From: Streptomyces erythrochromogenes
Lineage (GTDB): Bacteria; Actinomycetota; Actinomycetes; Streptomycetales; Streptomycetaceae
DNA: 64,000 bases
Direction: 5' to 3'
Assembly: GCF_036170895.1 (NCBI RefSeq)
Contig: NZ_CP108036.1
Coordinates: 682,001 to 746,000 of the forward strand
The notes beneath the pieces were generated by a model that ran no database searches, was not told where the DNA came from, and saw nothing but the letters and a program-made list of their open reading frames with translations. A program made the translations under genes and the position numbers. Numbering within the stretch: position 1 is the stretch's first letter; each line of letters opens with the position of its first letter. Positions 42,629 through 51,105 of the stretch are shown here, one piece after another.

Positions 42629-43258
42629 TCAGGGCCTGCGCCGGGCGTAGCAGAACAGGTGCTCCTCGGGGCCCGCCAGGTCGTCCGCGGGGTGGAACGT
42701 CGCGGTGTGGTGGTGCAGTACCTCCAGGCCCCGGTCGGCGAGCCTGGCCAGGTGGTCCTCCGTGGAGAGGCTGCTGACGGTGACCTCGTGGCCCATCCAC
42801 TCGATGTCCAGGCCCCGGATGTCCCCCGGCACCGTGGCCATCACGAAGTACCCGCCGGGAGCGGTCCACGAGGCCATCCGGTCCAGTGCGGCCGCGACCT
42901 CCGGCTGGTCCATGACCAGCAGCGGGAAGAAGGAGCACACGGCGTCGAAGCCGCCGGTCGGCGGCGTGTAGGTGCGCACGTCGGCCTGTTCGAAGCGGGC
43001 TGCCGGGACCCTGGTGCGGGCCAGGGCGACCATGGCCGGCGATACGTCGATGCCGGTCACGTCGCAGCCGGCGCGGACCAGTGCCTCGGCGGTGGGCCGT
43101 CCGGTACCGCTGCCCACGTCCAGTACGTGGGCTCCCGCGGGCAGCCGGGCGGTGAGCCATTCGAGCGCCTCGATCTGGCCCGGGACCTGCCCGAACAGCT
43201 CCTCGTAGCGCTCCCCCAGAGCGTCGAACACCTCTGCCGCTGACTTGCGCCGACTCAT
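42629..43258 (-). CDS. Class I SAM-dependent methyltransferase
   Basis: A 209-residue Rossmann methyltransferase: HVLDVGSGTGRPTAEALVRA (motif I), DVTGIDVSPAMVALAR, FEQADVRTYTPPTGGFDAVC, APGGYFVMATVPG. Start ATG 43258. Substrate unknown. It abuts the truncated MocR gene, whose N-terminal part would have lain here. Confidence 0.88.
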   Translation of the reverse strand: MSRRKSAAEVFDALGERYEELFGQVPGQIEALEWLTARLPAGAHVLDVGSGTGRPTAEALVRAGCDVTGIDVSPAMVALARTRVPAARFEQADVRTYTPPTGGFDAVCSFFPLLVMDQPEVAAALDRMASWTAPGGYFVMATVPGDIRGLDIEWMGHEVTVSSLSTEDHLARLADRGLEVLHHHTATFHPADDLAGPEEHLFCYARRRP

Positions 43259-43303
43259 CGGGCCGCCCCCTTCGCCTCCGGAGCAACCACCGTACAGGGA
43301 CGG

Positions 43304-43678
43304 TCAGGTGGAGGCGGGGACGAGGACGACGGCCGTTCCGTAGGCGCAGACCTCGGTCCCGACGTCGGCGGCGTCGGTGACGTCGAAGCGCATCATCAGC
43401 ACGGCGTTCGCGCCGCGCGCCTTGGCCTGTTCGACGAGCCGGTCCATGGCCTGGTTCCGGGTCTGCACCAGGGTCTTGGTGAGGCCCTTCAGCTCGCCGC
43501 CGATCATCGACTTGAGTCCGGCGCCGATCTGGCTGCCCAGGTGGCGGGAGCGCACGGTGAGGCCGAAGACCTCGCCGATGACGCGCTCGACCCGGTAGCC
43601 GGGGACGTCGTTGGTCGTCACGACGAGGACGCCGCTCTCGTGCGCGCCGGCTCCGCCGCCGTAGTCATCGATACCCAT
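43304..43678 (-). CDS. YbjQ family (DUF74) heavy-metal-binding-like protein
   Basis: A 124-residue YbjQ-type protein forming pentamers in known structures: VLVVTTNDVPGYRVERVIGE, VFGLTVRSRHLGSQIGAGLK, GELKGLTKTLVQTRNQAMDR, ARGANAVLMMRFDV. Start ATG 43678. Function unknown beyond suggested metal binding. Monocistronic. Confidence 0.87.
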   Translation of the reverse strand: MGIDDYGGGAGAHESGVLVVTTNDVPGYRVERVIGEVFGLTVRSRHLGSQIGAGLKSMIGGELKGLTKTLVQTRNQAMDRLVEQAKARGANAVLMMRFDVTDAADVGTEVCAYGTAVVLVPAST

Positions 43679-43749
43679 GGGACCCACTCTTGCGCCGCCC
43701 GCCCGCGACCGCATCCGGGAAGCACCGTGAACAGGGCATTCGGGCGGCC

Positions 43750-43787
43750 GGTGCCGTGACCCGGTGGGCATTGCGGGTCACGGCACC
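43750..43787 (-). terminator. Terminator overlapping the response-regulator stop
   Basis: Perfect 14-bp arms GGTGCCGTGACCCG (43750-43763) and CGGGTCACGGCACC (43774-43787). The stop codon of the response regulator (43778-43780) is inside the right arm, so translation and termination overlap. Confidence 0.75.
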
Positions 43788-44437
43788 ATGCCGAACTCGT
43801 GGGCGACGACGACGGCCTGGGCGCGGCTGGAGAGGGCGAGCTTGCTCATGCAGCGGTGTACGTGGGTCTTGACGGTGGCCGCGCTGAGGACGAGCCGCCC
43901 CGCGATGTCGGTGTTGGACAGTCCGGCGCCGACCAGGGCGAGCACCTCGCGCTCGCGCGGGGTCAGCGCGTCCAGGCCGGCGTGCGGGGTGCGGGCGGGC
44001 GCCGGGACGGCGTAGGTGTCGATCAGTCCGCGCAGGGCCCCGGGGCTGAACAGCATCTCACCGGCGTGCACGGTGGCGATGGCGGCGAGGAGCCGTTCGG
44101 GCGGGGTGTCCTTGACGAGGAAGCCGCTGGCGCCGGCCCGCAGGGCGTGGAAGACGTACTCGTCGGAGTCGAAGGTGGTCAGGACGAGGACCTTGGGCCC
44201 GCCGTCCGCACGGTCCCCGACGTCGGCGAGGATGCGCCGGGTGGCGGTGATGCCGTCGGTGCCGGGCATGCGGATGTCCATGAGGACGACGTCGGGCCGG
44301 GTCTCGGCGGCGAGCCGGACGGCCTCCTCGCCGTCGGCCGCCTCGCCCGCGATCTCGTAGCCGGGGGCGGCGTTCAGCAGGGCGACGAGGCCGGACCGGA
44401 TCAGGAACTGGTCATCGACGACGAGTACGGACGGCAT
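43778..44437 (-). CDS. NarL/LuxR-type response regulator
   Basis: A 219-residue two-component regulator. Receiver domain with VLVVDDQFLIRSGLVALL, phospho-acceptor Asp in DVVLMDIRMPGTDG, conserved Thr/Lys in LVLTTFDSDEYV and GFLVKDTPPERL; then a LuxR HTH (LTPREREVLALVGAGLSNTD; SAATVKTHVHRCMSKLALSS). Start ATG 44437. It overlaps the 3' end of the broken kinase gene, so its natural partner has been lost. Confidence 0.93.
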   Translation of the reverse strand: MPSVLVVDDQFLIRSGLVALLNAAPGYEIAGEAADGEEAVRLAAETRPDVVLMDIRMPGTDGITATRRILADVGDRADGGPKVLVLTTFDSDEYVFHALRAGASGFLVKDTPPERLLAAIATVHAGEMLFSPGALRGLIDTYAVPAPARTPHAGLDALTPREREVLALVGAGLSNTDIAGRLVLSAATVKTHVHRCMSKLALSSRAQAVVVAHEFGMVP

Positions 44438-45217
44438 CCGCGTCTTCCCCTCCCGGTCGCGGCACGGGGACACGCAGGCCGACCTCGAAGCCGCCCCCGG
44501 GGGCGGGTCCGGCTGTCACCGCGCCCCGGTAGATCGTCGCCCGCTCGCGCATGCCGATCACCCCTGACCGGCCCCTTTCACGGCGGCCGCGCCGGCGGCC
44601 GGCGCCGGGCCCGCCGAGGGGCGCCCGGCGGACCGTCCGCTCCCCGCGTTCTCGACGCGTACGCGGACCTCGTCCTCCCCGTAGTGGACGCGGACGGTGG
44701 TGCGCGCCCCGGGCGCGTGCTTGATCACGTTCGTGAGGGCCTCCTGGACCACGCGGTAGGCGCACAGGTCGATCCCGGCCGGCAGCTCGTACGCCGTCCC
44801 CGTGACGCGTACGTCGACGGGCACCCCCGCATCCGCGACCCGTTCGGCCAGCTCGTCCAGGCGCGCGAACCCGGCGACCGGGGCGGCGGACTCCGCGGCG
44901 GGCGCCGTGTCCCCGTCGCGCAGGACCAGCCCGGCGACGACGTGGTAGTAGCCGAGCGTGAAGTAGGTGGCGACGCAGATCCCGGTGCTCACCAGGATGG
45001 CGACGGGGAAGCGGCGGCGCAGCGCGAGCGGCAGGTAGACCGCGGCGAGCAGGGCGTAGGCGAGGGGGTCCGTGTCCCGCCAGTACCCGTTCGGATCGGG
45101 CCAGTTGCGCAGCATGGCCGCCGAGATCCAGAGCGAGCCGACGGCGTACACGATCTCGGCGGCGACCGGAAGCGCGGTGCGGACCCGGAGCGCCGCCGGA
45201 TGTCTGGCGAATCGCAC
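44412..45217 (-). pseudogene. Histidine kinase: H-box deleted and frameshifted
   Basis: From GTG 45217 (AAGGGGGG upstream) it encodes membrane helices (EIVYAVGSLWISAAMLRNWP; LAYALLAAVYLPLALRRRFP; VAILVSTGICVATYFTLGYY). It then jumps to the ATPase N-box (LCAYRVVQEALTNVIKHAPG). The HisKA_3 dimerisation helix with the phospho-accepting histidine, expected between them, is absent. Near 44570 a stop appears; one base over, the G-box continues (VIGMRERATIYRGAVTAGPA, PGGGFEVGL) to 44412. Two lesions make it inactive. Confidence 0.82.
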
Positions 45218-45573
45218 GTCAACCCCCCTTGAGTACCACCCTGGTTGTATAGCGTCCCCACCCGGCGTGGTAGGCCGGTCTCAACCCTTGGATGGGCGCG
45301 GCCCGATGCGTCGCGGCCGTACATTGCTGCTCTGCCGGCCGCACGGCCGGCAGCGGCCCCGTCCCCCCGGGGCCCCGCTGCGCGGCCGTGCCCGTACGGG
45401 GGCGGGCACGGTCGCCGCACTCCAGTGGACAGATTGGTCATATCGGGCTAAAAGCCGGTGAGTCATCGGGGTTGTGCGTCCCGTCCTCGTCATAGTCGTC
45501 CGTGGCAACCGCCTGTTGCCATCCCGCGCCGCGTGCAGCGGCCGGTCGGACGTCTTCACAGAGGAGTCGGCTC
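45218..45573. other. Divergent intergenic region with palindrome
   Basis: The 356-bp gap between the broken kinase (-) and the SH3-like exoprotein (+) holds no gene. CTGCCGGCCG (45332-45341) and CGGCCGGCAG (45344-45353) form a perfect 22-bp palindrome, followed by further GC-rich dyads; function unknown. Confidence 0.45.
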
Positions 45574-46116
45574 ATGCTGAAGCCCACCAGAACCATCCTC
45601 GCTCTCGCCGCAGGAAGCCTGGTTCTCGGTCTGGTCGGGGTGGGCGCCGCCGTCGCGGACGAGGGCCCGCAGGAGATCATCGTCGGCGAGGTGCCCGCGT
45701 CCGCGCAGCCGGGCGAGTACCCGTACGAGAAGTACGCGTTCGGCAAGGTCGTCTCCAAGGGGCCGCTGAAGGTCCGCAGCAAGCCGACCACCGATTCCCG
45801 CGCGATCGGCTACGTGAAGCCGAACAGCAAGGTCGAGATCGAGTGCAAGAAGTACGGTGAGAAGGTCGACGGGAACCGCATCTGGTACCGCCTGCACGTC
45901 GAGCGCGAGGACTGGGAGAACGGCTCCGGCCGTGAGGACCGCGAGGACCGCGAGGACCGCGAGGAGCGCGAGGATCGCGAGGAGCGCCAAGATCGCGAGG
46001 AGCGCCAAGACCGCGAGGAGCGCCAGGAGCCGAACCGCGCGAAGGCCTACGAGAAGGAGCAGTGGGTCTCCGCCCGCTACGTCAAGAACCTCTCCGAGGT
46101 GAAGTACTGCCGCTGA
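45574..46116 (+). CDS. Secreted SH3-like protein with acidic/basic repeat insert
   Basis: A 180-residue exported protein. Signal peptide (TRTILALAAGSLVLGLVGVG, cleaved after AVADE), then a bacterial SH3-like domain (VSKGPLKVRSKPTTDSRAIG, YVKPNSKVEIECKKYGEKVD, WYRL...WVSARYVKNLSEVKYC). The domain is interrupted by ~35 residues of RED/REER/RQD repeats encoded by near-perfect 9-bp units (GAGGACCGC, GAGGAGCGC) at about 45930-46030. The insert should form a charged single alpha-helix. ATG 45574 after GAGGAG. Confidence 0.8.
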   Translation: MLKPTRTILALAAGSLVLGLVGVGAAVADEGPQEIIVGEVPASAQPGEYPYEKYAFGKVVSKGPLKVRSKPTTDSRAIGYVKPNSKVEIECKKYGEKVDGNRIWYRLHVEREDWENGSGREDREDREDREEREDREERQDREERQDREERQEPNRAKAYEKEQWVSARYVKNLSEVKYCR

Positions 46117-46132
46117 CCCCTGGTCGGCACGG

Positions 46133-46489
46133 TCAGCCCACCGGGCGTACGGCACGCGGTCCCACGCACCGCGCACCGTGCGCCCGGACCCGTTCGCGCA
46201 GTTCGCGGTCGGCCGTGACCACGACCACGGAGCAGCCGTCGTGCACACTGGCCGCGGCCAGCTCCACGATCAGGTCGTCACCGCTGCCGGGCGCCTCCTC
46301 GACCCGTACGCCGGGCACGGACCCGACGCCGCGGGCGGCGCCTTCGACGACGAGGACGATCTCCTCGCCGTCGTCCCGGGCGGCCAGCCGGTCGCGCAAC
46401 CGTTCGGCCGCGCCGCGCCGGTCTCGCCACCAGCCGTCCGGCACCGAGCCGACGACGTTCGCGGCATCGACGATCAGCACGTTCCTCAC
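46133..46489 (-). CDS. NYN/PIN-like domain protein (putative RNase)
   Basis: A 118-residue protein with the pattern of a NYN/PIN-like nuclease fold: VLIVDAANVVGSVPDGWWRD (acidic site and strand 1), AARDDGEEIVLVVEGAARGV, PGSGDDLIVELAAA (second acidic pair) and VVVVTADRELRERVRAHGAR. This fold cleaves RNA with metal-bound aspartates, and D8, D72-D73 and D94 (approximate) are in the expected places. GTG 46489 begins 9 bp after the stop of the RNA ligase-kinase gene, so the two form an operon. Streptomycete homologues are sometimes labelled NTP pyrophosphohydrolase; the nuclease reading is my inference. Confidence 0.7.
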   Translation of the reverse strand: MRNVLIVDAANVVGSVPDGWWRDRRGAAERLRDRLAARDDGEEIVLVVEGAARGVGSVPGVRVEEAPGSGDDLIVELAAASVHDGCSVVVVTADRELRERVRAHGARCVGPRAVRPVG

Positions 46490-46498
46490 ACGGGCGCT

Positions 46499-48820
46499 CT
46501 AGAAGTCGCCGTAGTTGACCTGCCAGGTGGGCAGGCCCATGCGGCGCCAGATGGCGACGACCCGGTCGCGGTCGTCCAGCGACACCCGCACCGCGTAGCG
46601 ATGGCGCACGTGCGCGTCGAACAGCTCCGCCTTGACCACGTCGTCGCGGCGCGTGTCCCCCTTCGCGCGCATCCAGAGCTCGTCGTACGGCACCTGGTGG
46701 CGGCGCAGCCAGGACTCGGTCTGCTGCCGGTGCTCCTCGCTGCGGCCCGACAGGAGCACGATGACGTCGCCGTCCGCGCGCCGGAAGGCGTCCAGCGCGT
46801 GCCGCACCGGCTCGTTGAGCAGGTCGAGCTCGCAGCGCGTGAAGTCGTACGGACCCCGGTCGCCGGTCAGTGCGAGCGTGCCGTCGATGTCGCACATCAC
46901 CGCCGCCGGCAGCGCCGGGTCGGGGACGTACGGCGTCACGGGCGGCGCGGCCACCGCGCCCGAAGTCCCGTTCATCCACTCCGCCGTCAGCCGCCAGCCG
47001 CCCTTGCGGGCCTTGCGGTGCTTCTCGTCCAGGATGCGGATGACCTCCTCGCCGACCTGGCGTTCGCGGGCGGCGTCCCGGCGCAGGCACTCCTCCAGCG
47101 GGACGTCGGTGAAGTCGTGCACGACGAAGGTCGCGAGACCGCCGACTGCCGCCTTCAGCCGCTTCGGGATGTTCTTGGTCAGGTGGGTGTTGTCGACGAC
47201 CACGTCGAAACCGCCGTCGACGGCCGCGCGGACGGCCGCGTCCTGGATCGCCAGGACCGTCTGCTCGTGGGCGAAGCTGCGGCCCCGCCCGGGGTCCGGC
47301 AGGTCGAGCATGGCCCGAAGGTCGTCGAGGTTGACGCGGCGCATGCGGCCGCCGGCCTCGGCCTGGAGTGCGCGCGCGGCCGTCGTCTTGCCGGAGGCCG
47401 GCAGACCCGTCATGACGTGGACGACGGGCAGCGGTGCCTCCCGCTCCGCGGGACGGTCGGGCCGGTCCGCCGCCGGCGCCGGGATCCGTGGCGCCGGCTG
47501 CGGGGCGCGGGCGGGCGCGGCGGCGGGCGTCCGCTCGGTCGCGGGCGTCCGCTCGGTCGCGGGCGTCTGCTCGGTCGCGGGCGCGGTCCGGTCGTCCTCC
47601 TCGGACACGGTCCTGTTCTCCTCGTCGGTGATGTACGGGTCGGCGGCGTCCGGCCGGACCTGGCGCCAGGTCGTGAGGTCGGTCGGCCGGCCGTCGAGCC
47701 GCATGAACATCGCGGGCCGGACGGCGCGGTCGGGCAGCTGCGCGACCGCGCGGGCGAAGGCCCCCCGGTCGGCGGTCAGGTGTGCGAGGCCCGCGTAGGC
47801 CTCGTCGATCGCCCGCTCGTGGCGGGCGGCGGCCTGCTCCAGGCCGGCGATGACCCCGCGCACCCAGTGGTCGAACTCGTCGGGCACCTGCTCCAGCAGG
47901 GCGTCGAGCGGCTTTCCGCCCCAGGCGTCGATGTCGGCGACGGTGCAGTTCAGGCCCTGGGCGAGCTGCTTGGCGGGCAGGCCGGCGAAGCGCTGGACGC
48001 CGTGGCCGCGCCAGATGTCCCGCGCGGTCACGCCGGTGAGCACCTTGTGGAGCCGTACGTACTCGGACAGCTTGGCCTTGGCGCGCACGCCGGAGGCGAA
48101 GCGCAGGACGAAGCCCTCCGCGTCCATGCCGTTGGCGGCGGATCCACCGGGCAGGGTGTTGGACTCGGCCAGTGCGAGCAGCTCGTCGAGGGGCATGGCG
48201 GGCCACACCGTGACGACGGAACCGATCCCGTCCCAGTGGGTCGCGGCCTCGGCGAGCGGGACCTCGGTGCCGTCCGTGCGGAAGGCCGCGAGGAGGACGA
48301 GGTCGCGCCGGTCGCCGTAGTCGACGACGATGCGGTTCTGCGGGTAGAGGATCTCCGCGAGGTAGGTGGTGCCCGGGTGCAGGGCCGCGGTGTCCGCGCC
48401 GTCGAGCCGGCGCTGTGCCCAGGTGGCCTGGGCGCTGATGAAGGACCCCTTGGAGGCGACCCGCCAGCGGCCCGCGTAGTGGAAGACGATCGCGAGGCTG
48501 CCGTCGACCTTGTCGTACACCTCGAACGGCTCGTCGGGGAGGGCCGGGGCGTACGGCTGGCCGGACTCGTGCTCGCCGACGTTGAAGAACTTCGGCAGCG
48601 GCAGGGCGACGATCGCGCCGGTCTCGTCGTCGGCGACGAGACCGCGGCAGCGCGTGGTGACCTCGTCCCAGACGCGCTCGTACTGGGCCGTCCGCGTGTA
48701 CGTGTAGATGGACAGCGGCAGCTCGGGGTGCGACTTTCGGGTCACGTACCCGGCGTCGATCGAGTCCGCCAGCGCCTGGGCGGGCAGCAGGTCATGCAGA
48801 GTCAGGGTCTCCTGGCTCAT
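46499..48820 (-). CDS. Trifunctional RNA ligase - polynucleotide kinase - 3'-phosphatase
   Basis: A 773-residue RNA-repair fusion. Residues ~1-260 are a T4 Rnl1-like ligase: motif I YDKVDGSL (adenylated Lys104), RWRVASKGSF, motif IV AEGFVLRF (E235) and motif V KAKLSEY (K248/K250); a helical domain follows to ~395. A disordered ATERTP-repeat linker (405-465) leads to a T4 Pnkp-like kinase with P-loop GLPASGKTT (472-480) and NLDDLR (D499/D500), then a HAD phosphatase with CDIDGTLA (D644, D646) and VIVLLSGRS. The order kinase-phosphatase matches T4 Pnkp. Start ATG 48820 behind GGGAGG. Predicted to heal and seal cleaved RNA in one polypeptide; the next gene is a NYN-type protein. Confidence 0.9.
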   Translation of the reverse strand: MSQETLTLHDLLPAQALADSIDAGYVTRKSHPELPLSIYTYTRTAQYERVWDEVTTRCRGLVADDETGAIVALPLPKFFNVGEHESGQPYAPALPDEPFEVYDKVDGSLAIVFHYAGRWRVASKGSFISAQATWAQRRLDGADTAALHPGTTYLAEILYPQNRIVVDYGDRRDLVLLAAFRTDGTEVPLAEAATHWDGIGSVVTVWPAMPLDELLALAESNTLPGGSAANGMDAEGFVLRFASGVRAKAKLSEYVRLHKVLTGVTARDIWRGHGVQRFAGLPAKQLAQGLNCTVADIDAWGGKPLDALLEQVPDEFDHWVRGVIAGLEQAAARHERAIDEAYAGLAHLTADRGAFARAVAQLPDRAVRPAMFMRLDGRPTDLTTWRQVRPDAADPYITDEENRTVSEEDDRTAPATEQTPATERTPATERTPAAAPARAPQPAPRIPAPAADRPDRPAEREAPLPVVHVMTGLPASGKTTAARALQAEAGGRMRRVNLDDLRAMLDLPDPGRGRSFAHEQTVLAIQDAAVRAAVDGGFDVVVDNTHLTKNIPKRLKAAVGGLATFVVHDFTDVPLEECLRRDAARERQVGEEVIRILDEKHRKARKGGWRLTAEWMNGTSGAVAAPPVTPYVPDPALPAAVMCDIDGTLALTGDRGPYDFTRCELDLLNEPVRHALDAFRRADGDVIVLLSGRSEEHRQQTESWLRRHQVPYDELWMRAKGDTRRDDVVKAELFDAHVRHRYAVRVSLDDRDRVVAIWRRMGLPTWQVNYGDF

Positions 48821-48877
48821 GGGGTCCTCCCGGTTTGAGATGGCTCATTCTCGCCTGCGGGAGGGTGTGCCCGGTAC

Positions 48878-49564
48878 TCAATTATGCCTGGTCGGGGCGC
48901 CTCCCAGGCGGTTGATGTCAGCGGGCCGCAGGATGTGGCCGGGCACCTCGGTGCCGGGAGTGGCGACGGCGATCATGGCGCGGCCGAAGGCCTCGGAGGT
49001 GATGACGAGGTCCGGCGCGAACCGCCGCAGCAGCGGGACCAGCGGTGCGGTGACGGCGTAGAGGACGCGGTAGAGCCGGGTCCTGGACGGGACCCCGCGT
49101 ACCGGCTGGACGATGCCGGGGCGGAACATGTAGGCGCGGAAGGGGAGTTCCAGCAGGTCGTTCTCGGTCTTCCCCTTGACGCGGGCCCACATGGAACGGC
49201 CCCGTCCGGTGCTGTCCGTGCCCTCCCCGGAGACGTAGACGAAGGTCATGCCCGGGTTGGCCGCTGCGAGCGGCCGGGCGACCGCGAGGGTCAGGCCGTG
49301 GGTGACGCGCCGGTAGTCCTCCTCCTTCATGCCGACGGAGGAGGCGCCCAGGCAGAAGAAGCAGGCGTCGTAGGCGGCCGGGTCGACCCCGGCGGCGGAC
49401 AGGTCGGACGGGTCGTCCTGCACCCGCTCGCGCAGCTTGGGGTGGGTGACTCCGAGCGGGGAGCGCCCGATGGCCAGGACGCTGTCGACCGAGTCGTCGC
49501 GCAGGCATTCGCGCAGGACGCCCCGGCCGAGCATCCCGGTCGCGCCGAAGAGGATGACGTTCAC
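48878..49564 (-). CDS. NAD(P)-binding SDR-like oxidoreductase (NmrA/YwnB type)
   Basis: A 228-residue Rossmann protein: NVILFGATGMLGRGVLRECL (GxxGxxG), CFFCLGASSVGM, TFVYVSGEGTDSTGRGRSMW, ARVKGKTENDLLELPFRAYM (YxxxK-like region replaced by KGKTE), FRPGIVQP. Start GTG 49564, no strong ribosome site. It lacks the classic SDR YxxxK, so a dehydratase or redox-sensing role is as likely as dehydrogenase activity. Confidence 0.82.
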   Translation of the reverse strand: MNVILFGATGMLGRGVLRECLRDDSVDSVLAIGRSPLGVTHPKLRERVQDDPSDLSAAGVDPAAYDACFFCLGASSVGMKEEDYRRVTHGLTLAVARPLAAANPGMTFVYVSGEGTDSTGRGRSMWARVKGKTENDLLELPFRAYMFRPGIVQPVRGVPSRTRLYRVLYAVTAPLVPLLRRFAPDLVITSEAFGRAMIAVATPGTEVPGHILRPADINRLGGAPTRHN

Positions 49565-49652
49565 CCGTGGAAGCGTAGGGGCTGTCGGACCTCGGCGCGC
49601 GGGGGCGGGCGGGGCGGGCTGCGCCGTGGGACCCGGCGGAGCCTCGTACGGG

Positions 49653-50087
49653 TCAGTGGGAGACGCAGAGTTCGTTGCCCTGGGGGTCGGCGAGGGTCGT
49701 CCACGTGCTGGGGCCCTGGCGGCCCTCGTGGAGGTGCTTCGCCCCCTTGGCGACGAGGCGCTCGACCAGCTCCTTCGGGTCGTCGTCACCGGTGCGGACG
49801 TCGAGGTGCACCCGGTTCTTGACGGTCTTGGGCTCCTGGACGAGCTGGAAGAGGATGCGCGGCGCGCCTGCCAGGCCCTCGGGGTGGCGGATCGCCGCGC
49901 CCGACTTCCAGACGAGGATGCCGCGGTGGGTGGTGGTGTCGTCCTCGGTCGCGTGCCCCGCCGCGATCAGGCCGCGGATGAACGGCTCGTCGCTGGGCTC
50001 CACTTCCCAGCCGAGGGCGTCGGCCCACCAGTCGGCGAGCGGGTGCGGGTCGGGCGAGTCGATGGTCACCTGGAACGTGTACGCCAT
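49653..50087 (-). CDS. VOC-superfamily (glyoxalase-like) protein
   Basis: A 144-residue vicinal-oxygen-chelate fold protein: VTIDSPDPHPLADWWADALG, WEVEP, NRVHLDVRTGDDDPKELVER, STWTTLADPQGNELCVSH. Start ATG 50087. One of two VOC proteins in this part of the window; dioxygenase, glyoxalase or antibiotic-binding roles are possible. Confidence 0.85.
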   Translation of the reverse strand: MAYTFQVTIDSPDPHPLADWWADALGWEVEPSDEPFIRGLIAAGHATEDDTTTHRGILVWKSGAAIRHPEGLAGAPRILFQLVQEPKTVKNRVHLDVRTGDDDPKELVERLVAKGAKHLHEGRQGPSTWTTLADPQGNELCVSH

Positions 50088-50136
50088 GCCGGGACCCTAC
50101 TGACCGGGCGCAGGCCGCGCCACAGGAAGGGCGCCG

Positions 50137-51105
50137 TCACGCCGGCGGGCCGCCCCGGTGGGGCGGGCGCCGGGCGGCGGCGTGGGAGGAGACGAGAACG
50201 GCGACGGTGACCACCCAGGCCACCACGGCGATCCAGAGCAGGAACTCCCCCAGCGGCACCAGCCAGGCGATGCCGGCCGGTCCGGCGACGGAGAGGCAGG
50301 CGGTGGCCGTCATACCGAGGGGGAAGACGGTGGCCCAGCGCCGGATGTCGTAGCGCGGCCGGGGGTGGCGCAGCTCGGCGGCCAAGAGGACGACGTACCA
50401 GACGAGGGACAGGGCGAGCGTGACGAGCGTGACGGTACGCAGGGCCGCGTGCGCCGAACCCGACCATACGGGGGACGCGGTGAGCTTGGAGCCGGCCAGG
50501 GCGGAGATGGAGAGCGCCCCGCCCGCCACCCAGTGGTCGCCCGCACCGCCGACCACCTCGCGCAGGTCGAACCTGAAGAGGGCGGCCACGTACAGCAGCA
50601 GCCCGAGGCAGAAGGCGGCCAGCGCCGCCCGGGCCGGCCAGTCCTGGTGGCAGGCGGCCGCGAGGACGGCAGCGAGCACCGCGAGCCCCTGTGTGGCCAC
50701 GCAGCCGAGGAAGGCACCTCCGGGCATGCGCCGGCGCCAGTGCCGTACGACGTTGAACAGGAGACCGGGCCAGAGCACCGCGGCCAGTGCGAGCAGGGCG
50801 GCGGCCGCGGTCTGCCAGCCGAGGAGGGAGAGCCGGGTGCCGATGACGGTGGTCGCGGCGACGGCCGTCAGGGCGGCCGGGGTGTCGGCCTCGGCACGGA
50901 ACCGCCCGTGGTCGCCCACGAGCCGGGCCGTGAAGTCGACGGCGAGTACGAGCCACAGGGCGACGGCGATGACCAGGGCGACCAGCGACGAGGTCTCGTG
51001 TCCCGTCATGTGCAGGGCTACGGAGATGATGCCCGTGGCCATGACGGCGGCTCCCGCCGCCGGCGGGAGACCGGCCCACCAGCCCGGGCCAGGGAGGATG
51101 CTCAC
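50137..51105 (-). CDS. TDT/SLAC1-family membrane transporter
   Basis: A 322-residue, ten-helix protein of the tellurite-resistance/dicarboxylate transporter family: GWWAGLPPAAGAAVMATGII, LFNVVRHWRRRMPGGAFLGC, VATQGLAVLAAVLAAACHQD, YDIRRWATVFPLGMTATACL. Start GTG 51105. Members act as anion channels or transporters (SLAC1, TehA, Mae1). Confidence 0.85.
   Translation of the reverse strand: MSILPGPGWWAGLPPAAGAAVMATGIISVALHMTGHETSSLVALVIAVALWLVLAVDFTARLVGDHGRFRAEADTPAALTAVAATTVIGTRLSLLGWQTAAAALLALAAVLWPGLLFNVVRHWRRRMPGGAFLGCVATQGLAVLAAVLAAACHQDWPARAALAAFCLGLLLYVAALFRFDLREVVGGAGDHWVAGGALSISALAGSKLTASPVWSGSAHAALRTVTLVTLALSLVWYVVLLAAELRHPRPRYDIRRWATVFPLGMTATACLSVAGPAGIAWLVPLGEFLLWIAVVAWVVTVAVLVSSHAAARRPPHRGGPPA

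Noticed and set aside
45930-46030. Short repeats that could suggest a CRISPR array
   Set aside because: The units are 9-bp, contiguous and in frame inside a coding sequence, with no spacers. No CRISPR array was seen anywhere.
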